Below, one piece after another: positions 54,001 through 63,621 of a stretch of DNA of 64,000 nucleotides (positions are counted from its first letter, which is position 1; each line of letters starts with the position of its first letter). A model generated the notes under the pieces. The model made no database searches. It was not told the DNA's origin and saw nothing but the letters and a program-made list of their open reading frames with translations. Made by a program: the position numbers and the translations under genes. Origin of the DNA: Sediminibacillus albus (GTDB lineage Bacteria; Bacillota; Bacilli; Bacillales; Amphibacillaceae); contig NZ_FNFL01000001.1 of the NCBI RefSeq assembly GCF_900101125.1, positions 682,001 to 746,000 on the forward strand, in the 5' to 3' direction.

Positions 54001-54291
54001 GTTGCCTGAGCGCTGCCATCCATACAAAGCCAATAACACAGCAGCGATATGCTGGCAGTCCTTTGTAATACCTGCCAAAGCTGGACAGCTGCACATCGAT
54101 TGAAGGTCTCCATTGGCATCTGTTTTAATGACAACATGAAAATCTTCTTTTCCAGCAACTGTCGCTTCACATCCCCCAGGGCCATATTGCTCGAAAGTGA
54201 CTTTATTCGCACGGTAAAAAGCATCTCCGCTTTTAAAGGAAACAGTACCACACCTATCTTTTATCAACTTTTCATTAAGTATTATATTCAA
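51094..54291 (-). CDS. SWIM-domain SNF2-family helicase
   Basis: A 1065-residue ATP-dependent DNA translocase. The N-terminus has a SWIM zinc finger (Cys67, Cys69, Cys79, His81 in CSCPALAGITKDCQH), a middle region of about 500 residues of unknown fold, then a complete SNF2 motor: motif I GILADDMGLGKT, motif II VFFDEAQ, motif III ALTGTPVENS, and helicase C motifs SLKAGGTGLNLTGAD and QAADRAYRIGQ. The TTG at 54291 follows GAGGAGGGG; ten upstream codons are open. Likely role is remodelling of protein-DNA complexes in repair or transcription (RapA-like, YqhH-like); the exact function is not known. Confidence 0.92.
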   Translation of the reverse strand: MNIILNEKLIKDRCGTVSFKSGDAFYRANKVTFEQYGPGGCEATVAGKEDFHVVIKTDANGDLQSMCSCPALAGITKDCQHIAAVLLALYGWQRSGNNLALHASANRELSNDLLSLFQENRKRTSGHQSHFEDREVVEAVFTCRVINRHGQGLMFGMDAEINGAKVDDIQIFLQRVKENVPVSLTSKVTFDLNVHCFAKETDAVVQLLTEIIDYQSVATNAMERGGNNILVIPPSAWEKLLPLLQHTAYANLDDQKQIYQGIHVSKDILPLQFDLLETKGKGYSLKITGLDRAVVMAAYNTVIHDGKITLVDSHDVKRLEELKRMLDATGRDEIPIAPEQINFFLEKVVPGLKNLGKVTISEGFEQQFEKTPLEAKLFLDRVKNRLLAGLEFHYGKIVINPLEISEATSKPVVFRDIEKEEQILRLMEDSLFTKSESGYFMHNEELEYDFLYYMVPKLQKLTHIYTTTAIRTRLVKENVFPKIRVRVSKERTNWLEFKFNLDGIPHEDIRGLLEALEEKRKYYRLRSGSLLSLETKEYLEIHRFLHNLPVHNGDLENGLRVPVEQSLDILDSVDTSDILLAEDSFRQFWKDICQPAQSAFTVPESLAGILRDYQIHGFQWLKTLASYGFGGILADDMGLGKTVQSIAYILSEVSAIREKQQPVLIVCPSSVTYNWVKELEKFAPDLQTLVIDGAKEKRINQLQLITGKDVIITSYPILRRDIPSFQKVSFHTVFFDEAQAFKNPVTQTARAVKKIQASHRFALTGTPVENSLVELWAIFHVIFPELFLGLQQYSNLTNKAISRRSRPFILRRLKTDVLKELPQKSETIVSTELLPEQKRLYAAYLAKLRHDTLKHLDKQTFRKNKIRILAGLTRLRQICCHPGLFVDNYQGSSAKFEQLMQLVEEAMLSGRRVLIFSQFTKMLDLIGRHLTDKQLAYFYLDGQTPSEERVEICDRFNGGERQLLLISLKAGGTGLNLTGADTVIMYDSWWNPAVEEQAADRAYRIGQKRAVKVIKLTAQGTVEEKMNELQEKKRLLIEEVIDSEDDKASVLTESDIRELLMINEN

Positions 54292-54565
54292 ATACTGCCC
54301 CTCCTCTTTTCGCATTATCAAGGGCTATGTGTATTAATTTTACCATTACAAAAAACTTACTGACCCAATTTTACGTTAAACGATACTCATAGACAATCTA
54401 TCCTATGATAGCACACACAGGAAAAATCCCCCAATTATTGGACAGACTGACTCTCTCCGTACATTCCATGGAGATCGATTTTTCCAAACCTGTAATCTCC
54501 CCTATCGCTTTTAGTAAATCACCTATATAATAGAAAGGATGAACTTTTGAAAGAAAAGGTGTTTA

Positions 54566-56125
54566 ATGATGAGTTTACTAACAGTTTCAAATTTAAGCCA
54601 CGGATTCGGAGATCGCGCAATTTTTGATGATGTGTCTTTTCGGTTATTACAAGGAGAACATATTGGCCTGATCGGGGCTAACGGTGAAGGAAAGTCCACC
54701 TTCATGAATATTATTACAGGAAAACTGGAACCGGATGCCGGGAAGGTCACCTGGTCGAAGCATTCCCGGATCGGTTACTTGGACCAGCATGCCGATTTAA
54801 AGCAGGGCATGACCATCCGTGACGTATTAAGGACAGCCTTTCAGTATTTGTATGATATGGAAGCAGAGATGAATGGCCTTTATGCAAAAATGGGAGAAGT
54901 CGAACCAGAGGAATTAGAAGAAATCCTTGAGGAAACGGGAAGGATTCAGGATGCACTAACCAACAATGATTTTTATACGATTGATGCAAAGGTCGATGAA
55001 GTGGCCAACGGGCTAGGCCTTGATGAATATGGGCTTGATCGTGACGTCCATGACTTAAGCGGCGGGCAGCGTACCAAAGTATTGCTTGCCAAGCTTTTAT
55101 TAGAAAAACCGGACATTCTCCTGCTCGATGAACCGACCAACTATCTGGATGTCGAGCACATCGAGTGGCTGAAACATTACTTGCTGGAATATGACCATGC
55201 GTTTATTTTGATTTCCCATGATATTCCATTCCTTAACAGTGTGGTGAACTTGATATACCACATGGAAAATCAGCAAATTACTCGCTATCCGGGTGACTAT
55301 AACGAATTTCTCCGTGTGTATGAGATGAAAAAGCAGCAGCTGGAAGCAGCCTATAAAAAACAGCAGAAAGAGATTGCCAATTTAAAAGACTTTGTCGCGA
55401 GGAACAAAGCCAATGCGGCAACAAGCAAAATGGCAATGTCACGCCAGAAAAAGTTAGATAAAATGGATGTTATCGAGTTAGATGCTGAGAAGCCAAAACC
55501 TGAATTTCACTTTAAGCAGGCACGGACACCAGGAAAGTATCTATTTGAAACAAATGAACTTGTGATAGGATATGGTGAGCCTTTATCAAGGCCGCTCAAT
55601 CTTGCAATGGAGCGCGGCCAAAAAATCGCCTTGTCCGGCGCCAATGGTATTGGAAAAACGACTCTTCTGCGAAGTATTCTAGGCGAAATTAAAGCCGTAT
55701 CTGGTTCCGTACAACTGGGTGATCATCTGCATATCGGCTATTTTGAGCAAGAATTAAAAGAAGAAACGAGAAACACGTGTATTGAGGAAATCTGGGAGGA
55801 GTTCCCCCATTTAACTCAGCAAGAAATAAGGTCTTCCCTGGCTAAGTGCGGGTTGACCAGGAAGCATATTGAAAGCAAGGTACAAGTGTTAAGCGGCGGT
55901 GAGAAGGCAAAAGTACGTTTGTGCAAATTGATTAACAAGGAAACAAATTTGCTCGTACTGGACGAGCCGACCAATCACTTGGATCCTGATGCAAAGGCGG
56001 AACTTAAACGCGCGCTTCAAGACTATAAAGGAAGCGTACTGCTAATTTCACATGAACCGGACTTTTACCAAGGCGTCGTTACCGATGTATGGAACTGTGA
56101 GGATTGGACAACTAAAGTATTTTAA
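54566..56125 (+). CDS. ABC-F family ATPase (YfmM/YkpA-like)
   Basis: A 519-residue soluble protein with two ABC domains and no membrane segments. Walker A motifs are GANGEGKST and GANGIGKTT, signatures LSGGQRTKVLLAK and LSGGEKAKVRLCK, Walker B LLLDEPTN and LVLDEPTN. The inter-domain linker (about 245-300) is helical and charged, the part that reaches into the ribosomal exit site in this family. Likely a translation factor that rescues stalled ribosomes or gives antibiotic resistance; which is not clear. Start follows AAAAGGTG; the second ATG is equally possible. Confidence 0.9.
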   Translation: MMSLLTVSNLSHGFGDRAIFDDVSFRLLQGEHIGLIGANGEGKSTFMNIITGKLEPDAGKVTWSKHSRIGYLDQHADLKQGMTIRDVLRTAFQYLYDMEAEMNGLYAKMGEVEPEELEEILEETGRIQDALTNNDFYTIDAKVDEVANGLGLDEYGLDRDVHDLSGGQRTKVLLAKLLLEKPDILLLDEPTNYLDVEHIEWLKHYLLEYDHAFILISHDIPFLNSVVNLIYHMENQQITRYPGDYNEFLRVYEMKKQQLEAAYKKQQKEIANLKDFVARNKANAATSKMAMSRQKKLDKMDVIELDAEKPKPEFHFKQARTPGKYLFETNELVIGYGEPLSRPLNLAMERGQKIALSGANGIGKTTLLRSILGEIKAVSGSVQLGDHLHIGYFEQELKEETRNTCIEEIWEEFPHLTQQEIRSSLAKCGLTRKHIESKVQVLSGGEKAKVRLCKLINKETNLLVLDEPTNHLDPDAKAELKRALQDYKGSVLLISHEPDFYQGVVTDVWNCEDWTTKVF

Positions 56126-56130
56126 TAAGG

Positions 56131-56165
56131 GACTGCTCTCTTGGCAACGGAGAGCAGTCTTTTCC
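56131..56165 (+). terminator. Terminator after the ABC-F gene
   Basis: Ten-base-pair perfect stem GACTGCTCTC (56131-56140) with 56150-56159, then TTTTCC. Confidence 0.85.
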
Positions 56166-56338
56166 TTTTTATAAAAAATTCTGCACGAATCGACATTGGC
56201 AAACTGGTCCCTGTAATCTTGACGAACACAGACTTAGGATAGCTCCCCCCTCCTTGATAGATCGTCGTAAACAGGGAAAGACTGCCCCTGTCAACTTTGG
56301 GAACAGTCCTTCTCCTAACTTGATAGTCGTTGATATGA

Positions 56339-57654
<1,316 letters not shown>

Positions 57655-57666
<12 letters not shown>

Positions 57667-57679
57667 TTGAACGAACTAA
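57655..57679. promoter_or_regulatory. XylR-like operator over the xylanase promoter
   Basis: A 25-base imperfect palindrome with arms TTAGTTTAT and ACGAACTAA. The spacing and outer arms match the B. subtilis XylR operator pattern (TTAGTTTG and CAAACTAA ends). It covers the -35 box. No xylR gene is in the window, so the regulator is assumed to be elsewhere. Confidence 0.6.
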
Positions 57680-57763
57680 CTTTTTTCTTCACTTGTAATT
57701 GAACTATAAAAGACCAATTAATTGCTGATACCTCTCCAATAAAAAGGATAAGACTTTTGACAT

Positions 57764-57796
57764 GAAAAATCCCTATCCAGTAGGATTAGGGATTTT
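57764..57796 (-). terminator. Terminator after the ykuI-like gene
   Basis: Ten-base-pair stem AAAATCCCTA (57766-57775) with 57787-57796, followed on the minus strand by TTTTTCATG. Confidence 0.75.
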
Positions 57797-57802
57797 AACT
57801 GA

Positions 57803-59017
57803 TTAGATTAGCAGCGACTCATTTTCAAAGATAAACGCATACTTGATATCAATAAATAAAAAGTACTCGCTTGTCAGTGGAAAACTGAAGGTCCTTATTA
57901 ACTCTCTTGTTTCGATATCCGAGTAAATTTCGGATAAAATGCCTCTGTTCCATGTTTTCATCTGCATGGCATTTTCCAGGAAATAAGGCCGGAAAGCCCA
58001 GTTGGAACCGATTTTTTGCAACTCTATCTCCCAGTCCTCTTCACGTTTCCGGAAATTGGAAGATATCTGACGGCCATCACTATCGCAGATAAACATCCGA
58101 AAGCTTTCCTCTTCAAAGTAACTGGTAAGACCTTCGATAAACCTATCTACTTTGCTTGATCCATCCCATTGGGGAAGATGGTTCTTTACCTTTTGTTCCC
58201 ATACGAGGACATGGTTCAGCCTTTGCTCAACTAATGCTTTTTCCCTTTGGATATAGGCAGCTATTTTATCGTTGACATTGACGGATAATCCGTCATTTTC
58301 CGCCAAATCAAAGGCTGGGTGCTTTAGGTAGTACCCTTGGTAATAACGGCCGCCATGTTTCCAGGCAAAATGCAACTGATAACTATCTTCTATATTTTCA
58401 AACAGCAATGCAGCTCCAATACGCCGAGCCAGCAATGACAAGGAATGTAAGATATCCTGAAACCCATCATTGCTTTGGCTGCGGATATTGTTGGTATCTA
58501 TTTTGAGAATATGAGGTTCCAACTGCCGGATACGGTCGATATTGGAGCTTTTCGCCCCGACATGGTCAATGGCAATTTGGATGCCAAAAGTCTTGTAATA
58601 AAGCAGTAAATGATCAAGATTTTCGAACGCTTCATCAAAGTCATGCTCGGTTACCTCGATGACAATTCTGTCCATTGCAAATCCTTTTCCTTCAAACTCA
58701 AGCAGCATTTGCAACAAGTCTTCCCCGTCGTTTACCATCAATTGTTTGGCATTGCGATTAATGAACAAATACCCTTCCTTATTGAAAGCAAGCATTTCTG
58801 AAATAGCTATCTGGAGCAAATGCTGGTCAACTTCCACCTTAAACTCTTCGGGCACTTCCGGATTCTGAAAAAAAGGCCCAAGACTTTCCCATTCCTTACC
58901 ATTATGGCAGCGGCCCAGCACTTCATACCCAATCACTGTATGTCTAATAGCACTGACAATTGGCTGGTAAACAGGTTTGACAGTATGTAGATTGCCGATG
59001 ATGTCTAATGGATCCAT
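57803..59017 (-). CDS. ykuI: EAL-domain protein (YkuI-like)
   Basis: A 404-residue cytoplasmic protein with an N-terminal EAL domain (about 10-250) and a C-terminal PAS/Cache-like YkuI_C domain (about 260-404), the same layout as B. subtilis YkuI. The signature is GYEVLGR, with the metal-binding Asn in FINRNAKQL, Glu in VIEVTEHD and Lys in ILKIDTN present. The usual DDFG loop is AIDHVG, with the second Asp replaced by His. It binds and perhaps hydrolyses c-di-GMP. A c-di-GMP riboswitch lies 7.5 kb away. It is monocistronic. Confidence 0.9.
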   Translation of the reverse strand: MDPLDIIGNLHTVKPVYQPIVSAIRHTVIGYEVLGRCHNGKEWESLGPFFQNPEVPEEFKVEVDQHLLQIAISEMLAFNKEGYLFINRNAKQLMVNDGEDLLQMLLEFEGKGFAMDRIVIEVTEHDFDEAFENLDHLLLYYKTFGIQIAIDHVGAKSSNIDRIRQLEPHILKIDTNNIRSQSNDGFQDILHSLSLLARRIGAALLFENIEDSYQLHFAWKHGGRYYQGYYLKHPAFDLAENDGLSVNVNDKIAAYIQREKALVEQRLNHVLVWEQKVKNHLPQWDGSSKVDRFIEGLTSYFEEESFRMFICDSDGRQISSNFRKREEDWEIELQKIGSNWAFRPYFLENAMQMKTWNRGILSEIYSDIETRELIRTFSFPLTSEYFLFIDIKYAFIFENESLLI

Positions 59018-59240
59018 GGATCTGCCTCCTTTATGAGGATGTTATTTTGCCTAGAGAAAAATTAAAAACTGCTCTTATTATATCATGATATACCGGCCAA
59101 CCTCTTTGAAAAGTCATATCCTAATGAACGGTATCGGTACTGTCTATATTCAGTAATACTCCATCTGCTTCGGAAGGGAATAACCTATACGAGAAAGGAA
59201 AACCTAATCATAATTACCGCCGGAAGGGAGCGATGCGACA

Positions 59241-59864
59241 ATGGATGCCGCGGAGATAGGTCTATCTAGTCCTATGCAGGAACACCTGAAGCAATACTTA
59301 TACCAAATTACCGAAGATATCGAACGTATGCTCCATACGATTGAAACCAAAAATTGCTGCATACTAAACGAGTTTGAGCAAGTCCACCATATCTTTAACG
59401 ACCTGCAAATGGCTGCTGCCTCGTATTATTTAAATGCTTATTTGTCTCCATATACCGACCGCCATCAGGCGTTATCGACTGCAGTCCAACATTTTTCTGA
59501 ACGGAAACATGGCGCGTTAATCGTAATTCAGCGGAAAGACCCGCTTGAAAGGGTTATAACCCCCGGCACGCATGTTGGAGCAGAGGTTTCTTATGCGTTG
59601 ATCGAATCTATTTTTTATCCTGGCAGCCCCCTCCATGATGGAGCAGCGCTAATCCATGGCAATACGATAATTTCCGCGGGCAATGTTTTACCCCTCACCC
59701 AAAAAACTGTTCGTCAGCAGAACCTTGGCACAAGACATCGGGCAGCCATCGGTTTATCGGAAGTAAGTGATGCTCTTGTTCTAATCGTATCTGAAGAAAC
59801 GGGCAAAACCTCCTTTGCTTTGGAGGGGAAACTATATCCCATCAATCCGGGCGGTATCATCTAA
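59241..59864 (+). CDS. cdaS: Sporulation diadenylate cyclase CdaS
   Basis: Makes cyclic di-AMP from two ATP. The 207-residue protein has two N-terminal helices that form the regulatory domain of CdaS (about 1-65), then a DisA_N catalytic domain with the motifs LHDGAALI (133-135 DGA) and GTRHRAAIG (165-167 RHR). Length equals that of B. subtilis CdaS, which is made in the forespore. This indicates a spore-former. The ATG follows GGGAG. No clear SigG promoter was identified in the 223 bases upstream. Confidence 0.93.
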   Translation: MDAAEIGLSSPMQEHLKQYLYQITEDIERMLHTIETKNCCILNEFEQVHHIFNDLQMAAASYYLNAYLSPYTDRHQALSTAVQHFSERKHGALIVIQRKDPLERVITPGTHVGAEVSYALIESIFYPGSPLHDGAALIHGNTIISAGNVLPLTQKTVRQQNLGTRHRAAIGLSEVSDALVLIVSEETGKTSFALEGKLYPINPGGII

Positions 59865-60022
59865 AGGATTAATAAACTACCTAGTTTCCTTTTCTTACAG
59901 CTCCCCACCCTTTCCGTTTTTTGTTTTTAAAAAATTATCTGAAAAAGTCGGATTTCTTGCGATATAACCGGTTAAAATCTTATGATAAAAAAATCACAAA
60001 AATAGAGAAAGGGATTGCCTAA

Positions 60023-60355
60023 ATGGAAGAACTAACTTCTATAGGAGAAATCGAGTGTTTTATCGAAGAAAATCGTTTTAGCTTTCTGTTTATCTGGAAT
60101 ACTCACTGAAGTGTCTGTCACGGATTGCTTCCTCAGGTCGAGGAAGTCTTAACACAGTTTCCGGAAATAGAAGCCGCTGCGGTCAATGCAGAAAAGGTGC
60201 CGGCAGCAGCAGGACAGCTGCTTGCTTTTACTGCTCCTGTTCTGCTTTTATATGTGAATGGAAAAGAAGCCTTGAGAGAATCCCGCTTTGTGCCAATCAT
60301 GCAATTTCATGAGAAGATTCAAGCAATTTATCAAGCATCTGCAGGAGAGTCATAA
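60023..60355 (+). CDS. Thioredoxin-like protein with in-frame TGA at the first redox cysteine (possible selenoprotein or pseudogene)
   Basis: Reading from the ATG at 60023 gives 28 codons, an in-frame TGA at 60107-60109, then 81 more codons to TAA. Read through, the 110-residue product is a small thioredoxin-like protein: strand FLFIWNTH, TGA-Ser-Val-Cys-His, helix GLLPQVEEVL, cis-proline strand FTAPVLLLYVNGKE. The TGA stands exactly where the first Cys of the CxxC motif belongs. The reading frame is otherwise intact. Either TGA encodes selenocysteine (UxxC motif) or the gene was inactivated by one base change. A plain gene finder would report only the fragment after 60125. Start site AAAGGGAT. 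Confidence 0.6.
60128..60146 (+). other. SECIS-like hairpin just after the in-frame TGA
   Basis: Seven-base-pair perfect stem CTTCCTC/GAGGAAG (plus a G-T pair at 60127/60147) with loop AGGTC, starting 18 bases after the TGA; the loop begins 25 bases after it. A small apical loop with G in the first two positions at this distance fits the bacterial SECIS pattern as I recall it. The stem is also explained by codons of a common LLPQVEE helix, so it may be chance. Confidence 0.4.
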
Positions 60356-60481
60356 TCCTCCCAGTCTTTGTTCATTCAAACGCTTACGGGAAGTCTGCTA
60401 TAAGTTCTATTAACAGCAGAGCAAAAACAAATTTATCAGGATTAATAAACAGATTTTTCATCAACATAATGGGAGGACAAC

Positions 60482-61543
60482 ATGAAGAAAGTTTTACAGA
60501 TGGGAAGCGCCTTTATCGGCATCATTGTCGGTGCAGGTTTTGCTTCCGGACAAGAAGTTTTACAGTACTTTACCAGTTTCGGGCTAATCGGAACAGCAGC
60601 TGCTTTTCTAGCTACCATTTTCTTTTCGTATTTAGGGATGACATTGACGCGGCTTGGCAGCCGGATGCAGACCAAATCACATAAGGACGCAATTTATCAG
60701 ATTAGCGGACGCTATCTTGGAATTATTGTCGATTATGTCATTATATTTACCCTATTTGGTGTTGGAGTTGTCATGGTGGCAGGAGCAGGATCAATCGTTG
60801 ATCAACAGCTCGGCATGCCTTCCATCGTTGGAGCATTATTAATGGCTGTGCTCGTCTATTTTACCGCCATGCTAAAGGTAGGCCGTGTCGTCGCAGTAAT
60901 CGGCAGTGTTACTCCATTATTAATCATCGCCGTCATCCTTCTTTCCATTTACAGTGCTTTTACGATGGACGGACCGCTTGCCGCATTGGATGCAGCTGCT
61001 AAGCAACAACCATCTGCACTGCCGAATTGGTTCCTTTCAGCGGTTAACTATGTTTCCTTTAATATTGCCCTAGGTGCTTCGATGTCACTAGTCATGGGCG
61101 GCGCAGAACCAAACGAGAGAACTGCTGCGCTGGGCGGGCTGACTGGCGGCTTTGGCCTTGGTATCCTTATTTTATTGAGCCACCTAGCCATTTTTTCCAA
61201 AGTGGAGACAGCTGCCCAGTTTGACATGCCCCTGTTAAAGATTGTCGATGATATTTCACCTGTTTTGGGTCTCATTTATTTTTTGATTTTATTCGGAATG
61301 ATTTTCAATACAGCAGTCAGTATGTTCTTTGCCTTCGGTGCCCGTTTTACAGAAACAGGAACTAAAAAGTTCAAAGGATTTATCCTCATTTCATTAACTG
61401 CAGCCTTCGCTGCAAGCTTTGTCGGGTTTACTGATCTTGTTGCTTTCTTTTACCCGCTCATAGGATATATGGGTCTTTTCCTGATCGGAGCTTTAATTTA
61501 TTCCTCCTTGGTAACAGAAAGGCGAAGCAAGAAAAAACCTTGA
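60482..61543 (+). CDS. ykvI: YkvI-family membrane transporter
   Basis: A 353-residue integral membrane protein with about ten helices, related to the APC/LeuT-like branched-chain transporter fold. The start MGSAFIGIIVGAGFASGQEV carries the glycine-rich unwound helix 1, and FNIALGASMSLVMGG the equivalent helix. B. subtilis YkvI has the same length and start. The substrate is unknown. GGGAGG is 7 bases before the ATG at 60482. The repeat copy D begins 13 bases after its stop. Confidence 0.87.
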   Translation: MKKVLQMGSAFIGIIVGAGFASGQEVLQYFTSFGLIGTAAAFLATIFFSYLGMTLTRLGSRMQTKSHKDAIYQISGRYLGIIVDYVIIFTLFGVGVVMVAGAGSIVDQQLGMPSIVGALLMAVLVYFTAMLKVGRVVAVIGSVTPLLIIAVILLSIYSAFTMDGPLAALDAAAKQQPSALPNWFLSAVNYVSFNIALGASMSLVMGGAEPNERTAALGGLTGGFGLGILILLSHLAIFSKVETAAQFDMPLLKIVDDISPVLGLIYFLILFGMIFNTAVSMFFAFGARFTETGTKKFKGFILISLTAAFAASFVGFTDLVAFFYPLIGYMGLFLIGALIYSSLVTERRSKKKP

Positions 61544-61555
61544 TCCAAGATTTAA

Positions 61556-61874
61556 GAGGTTGGGACATAACCTACCTCCACTTGCAAAAACCGAGCGATA
61601 ACAACATAGGAAGTTTTAAAGTGCCCTCTTTAAGCATTCGATTGAGACGCAATGGCTATAAACGGCGCTGTGGAAACAGCACGAGCCCTGAGAACCCGGA
61701 AGAGGCCGTTCCCACGGAAAGCGAAGCATGCTGCCTGCGCAAGTTTAAGCACCAACCTTGTTAGAAGGAAGAAACAGAGTTGTCACTGGGTCTGCGGGTT
61801 ATATGTAACAATAGAAAAGAAAAATCGAACGAGTTCGATTTTTGCTTTGGCCACTATCCTTTTGTCCCAACCTC
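61556..61874. repeat. MITE-like intergenic repeat, copy D (inverted)
   Basis: A 319-base copy in the opposite orientation to A-C. It starts GAGGTTGGGACATAACCTAC, has CCACTTGCAAAAACCGAGCG, and ends with ATCGAACGAGTTCGATTTTT, then GCTTTGGCCACTATCC and TTTTGTCCCAACCTC. Its ends form an inverted repeat of about 12 bases. It fills the gap between convergent ykvI and the cysteine-cluster gene, 13 and 15 bases from their stops, and may terminate both. Confidence 0.78.
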
Positions 61875-61888
61875 TTTTTATCATCTAA

Positions 61889-62632
61889 TTACTGTCTGTT
61901 TGACTTACTGTCCCAAAACCAGTTAGCTAAATAATCATGGGCATAAACGTCATTGGGATAGTCAATAAAGGCAGTATCCCCTTCTCCGTAAAGGAACTGG
62001 AGAAACTCATTTAGAGCTCCCATGTATTCACTGTACAAAAATTCGTAGCTTACTGTGTCTTTAGGCATCTCATTTTGTTCACAAACTTCGGGATCCGTAT
62101 AATTAACATAGGTACGGCATGGAATCGGCCGTATTTCATAAGCCATGCATTGGTTGGTTTCCGTATTTAACATGACACAAGGAAGCAGACTTTGCTTATA
62201 TTTCTGTTTGAAATCAGCGTCTGAATCAAAATCCAGCGTGTTTAGCTGTTCGATCTTCTCACCGTATTGAGCAAAATAACCGTTAATATGATCCTGAATC
62301 TCATGCCTTCTCTGTTCAGGAAAATGGTTAATCGTCTTTTCCATTAATTTTGCTTCCATTTGATTTACAATGATCGGAAAATAACAGCAAAAGGCACAGC
62401 CTAGCCTGCAGGTCGGTGCCATCTCCATAGCTTCTTCCATCCCGGCGACCTCGTCGCTTACCACCTCCAGCAGCTCTTGAAAGCTTGCCAATAATTTTTG
62501 CTCTGGTGCGGTATTGTGATTCGCCCATTTCTCTACTACTTTATAAAACTTTTCTTCATTTATTTGATATAGCTCATGTAATTGTTCACATTTATCCTGA
62601 ATTTCTTGATAAGTTAGAAATTTTCCCATCAT
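61889..62632 (-). CDS. YkgJ-family cysteine cluster protein
   Basis: A 247-residue protein with the CxxxCxxCC motif CRLGCAFCC and a second cysteine block CVMLNTETNQCMAYEIRPIPC, the UPF0153/YkgJ pattern thought to bind zinc or an Fe-S cluster. The first 75 residues are helical and the C-terminal 60 residues are acidic and aromatic. The function is unknown. The reading frame starts with two ATG codons behind GGGGAGC. Confidence 0.82.
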   Translation of the reverse strand: MMGKFLTYQEIQDKCEQLHELYQINEEKFYKVVEKWANHNTAPEQKLLASFQELLEVVSDEVAGMEEAMEMAPTCRLGCAFCCYFPIIVNQMEAKLMEKTINHFPEQRRHEIQDHINGYFAQYGEKIEQLNTLDFDSDADFKQKYKQSLLPCVMLNTETNQCMAYEIRPIPCRTYVNYTDPEVCEQNEMPKDTVSYEFLYSEYMGALNEFLQFLYGEGDTAFIDYPNDVYAHDYLANWFWDSKSNRQ

Positions 62633-62732
62633 TGCTCCCCTACTTTTTCATGCTTGGTGGTCCCCACTACCATAAGTCATTAACAGGAAAAGTAAAGGAC
62701 CGAATGGGAACCTCTCCTATTTCCGCTCACGG

Positions 62733-63395
62733 TCAATTATCTTTTAACTCCGTTGTTCCCGTTATTTCAATGGCTTTCAAGGCCTGGGATGCTAATTGGT
62801 CTGCTTCCCGGTTCTTTTTACGGGAGATTAGCTCATAATCCGGTTTAATTCCTAATTGACTCATTTTGTTTTCGATGCGATCTGCCCACTTGGATAATTT
62901 CGCTTCGTAACACGGCCACTCTCCACTTAACTGGTTAATGATAACTTGGGAATCTCCAATAAAAACCACCGGTAAATCGTGGACACCTAATCGCTCTAAT
63001 TCCTGCAATCCGAGATGGAATGCGGCATACTCCGCCTCATTATTCGAGTCAAGTTCCTCTACATGAGCATTTTTACGGAGACGGAATGATTTTCCGTTTT
63101 GTTGATAATAAATTGCGCAGCCTAAGCCAGAACTTTTTGCCTCCAAATCAAATCCGCCATCAAAATAAACAGTGACATCATGGGGCTCGGTTTGGATTTC
63201 CTTGATAAGTTCTTTTAACTCCTTCATTGTCCACTGATTTTCCTGACTATCGATGAATATAGCATTTTTCAGACGTCCTGTTCTTTCTAAATCCTCTACT
63301 ATTAAAATCGCTTTGCCAGCACGCATTTCAGCTGAGCTGAATCCTGTTTCTGTCCCCTTTGGCGTTTGGTAAGTTAGTTCGATTCTCACATTCAC
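62733..63395 (-). CDS. RNase H-like protein (YpeP-type)
   Basis: A 220-residue protein with a C-terminal RNase HI fold from about residue 72: VYFDGGFD (first Asp), NNEAEYAAFHLGL (Glu), IGDSQVIINQLSGEW (Asp) and KNREADQLASQA (last Asp), the full DEDD set. The N-terminal 70 residues form a small extra domain (NVRIELTYQTPKGTETGFSS). GTG start at 63395 behind GGGGGT. B. subtilis YpeP has a similar layout. It probably removes RNA from RNA-DNA hybrids, though some relatives lack activity. Confidence 0.87.
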   Translation of the reverse strand: MNVRIELTYQTPKGTETGFSSAEMRAGKAILIVEDLERTGRLKNAIFIDSQENQWTMKELKELIKEIQTEPHDVTVYFDGGFDLEAKSSGLGCAIYYQQNGKSFRLRKNAHVEELDSNNEAEYAAFHLGLQELERLGVHDLPVVFIGDSQVIINQLSGEWPCYEAKLSKWADRIENKMSQLGIKPDYELISRKKNREADQLASQALKAIEITGTTELKDN

Positions 63396-63543
63396 TGTAT
63401 GACCCCCTTAGCAAATAGGATAGTTACAGACACTTTTCCAGATTCGTTTAATATCCTACATCTACTAGTTAGTTTACCCGAAATAATTTATTATAGAAAT
63501 CTTCCCACCGGTTCCTCCTCTCCTTCTGCCCTATTAAAATTTT

Positions 63544-63572
63544 TTGACAATCAGCCGCAAATGATGTACATT
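63544..63572 (+). promoter_or_regulatory. SigA promoter of guaC
   Basis: TTGACA (63544-63549), 17-base spacer, TACATT (63567-63572), 63 bases before the ATG. Confidence 0.65.
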
Positions 63573-63577
63573 ATCCT

Positions 63578-63621
63578 ATGTACGAACAATAGACTTAAAC
63601 TTTATTATAATATTCGTGTTT
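63578..63621 (+). promoter_or_regulatory. Possible PurBox pair before guaC
   Basis: TACGAACAAT (63581-63590) has the CGAAC PurBox core, and AATATTCGTGTTT (63609-63621) is an imperfect inverted partner 18 bases on. PurR regulates guaC in B. subtilis. The second box has several mismatches. Confidence 0.35.

Noticed and set aside
54292-54565. Antibiotic-responsive attenuator before the ABC-F gene
   Set aside because: No short leader frame with a following terminator hairpin could be recognised in this gap.
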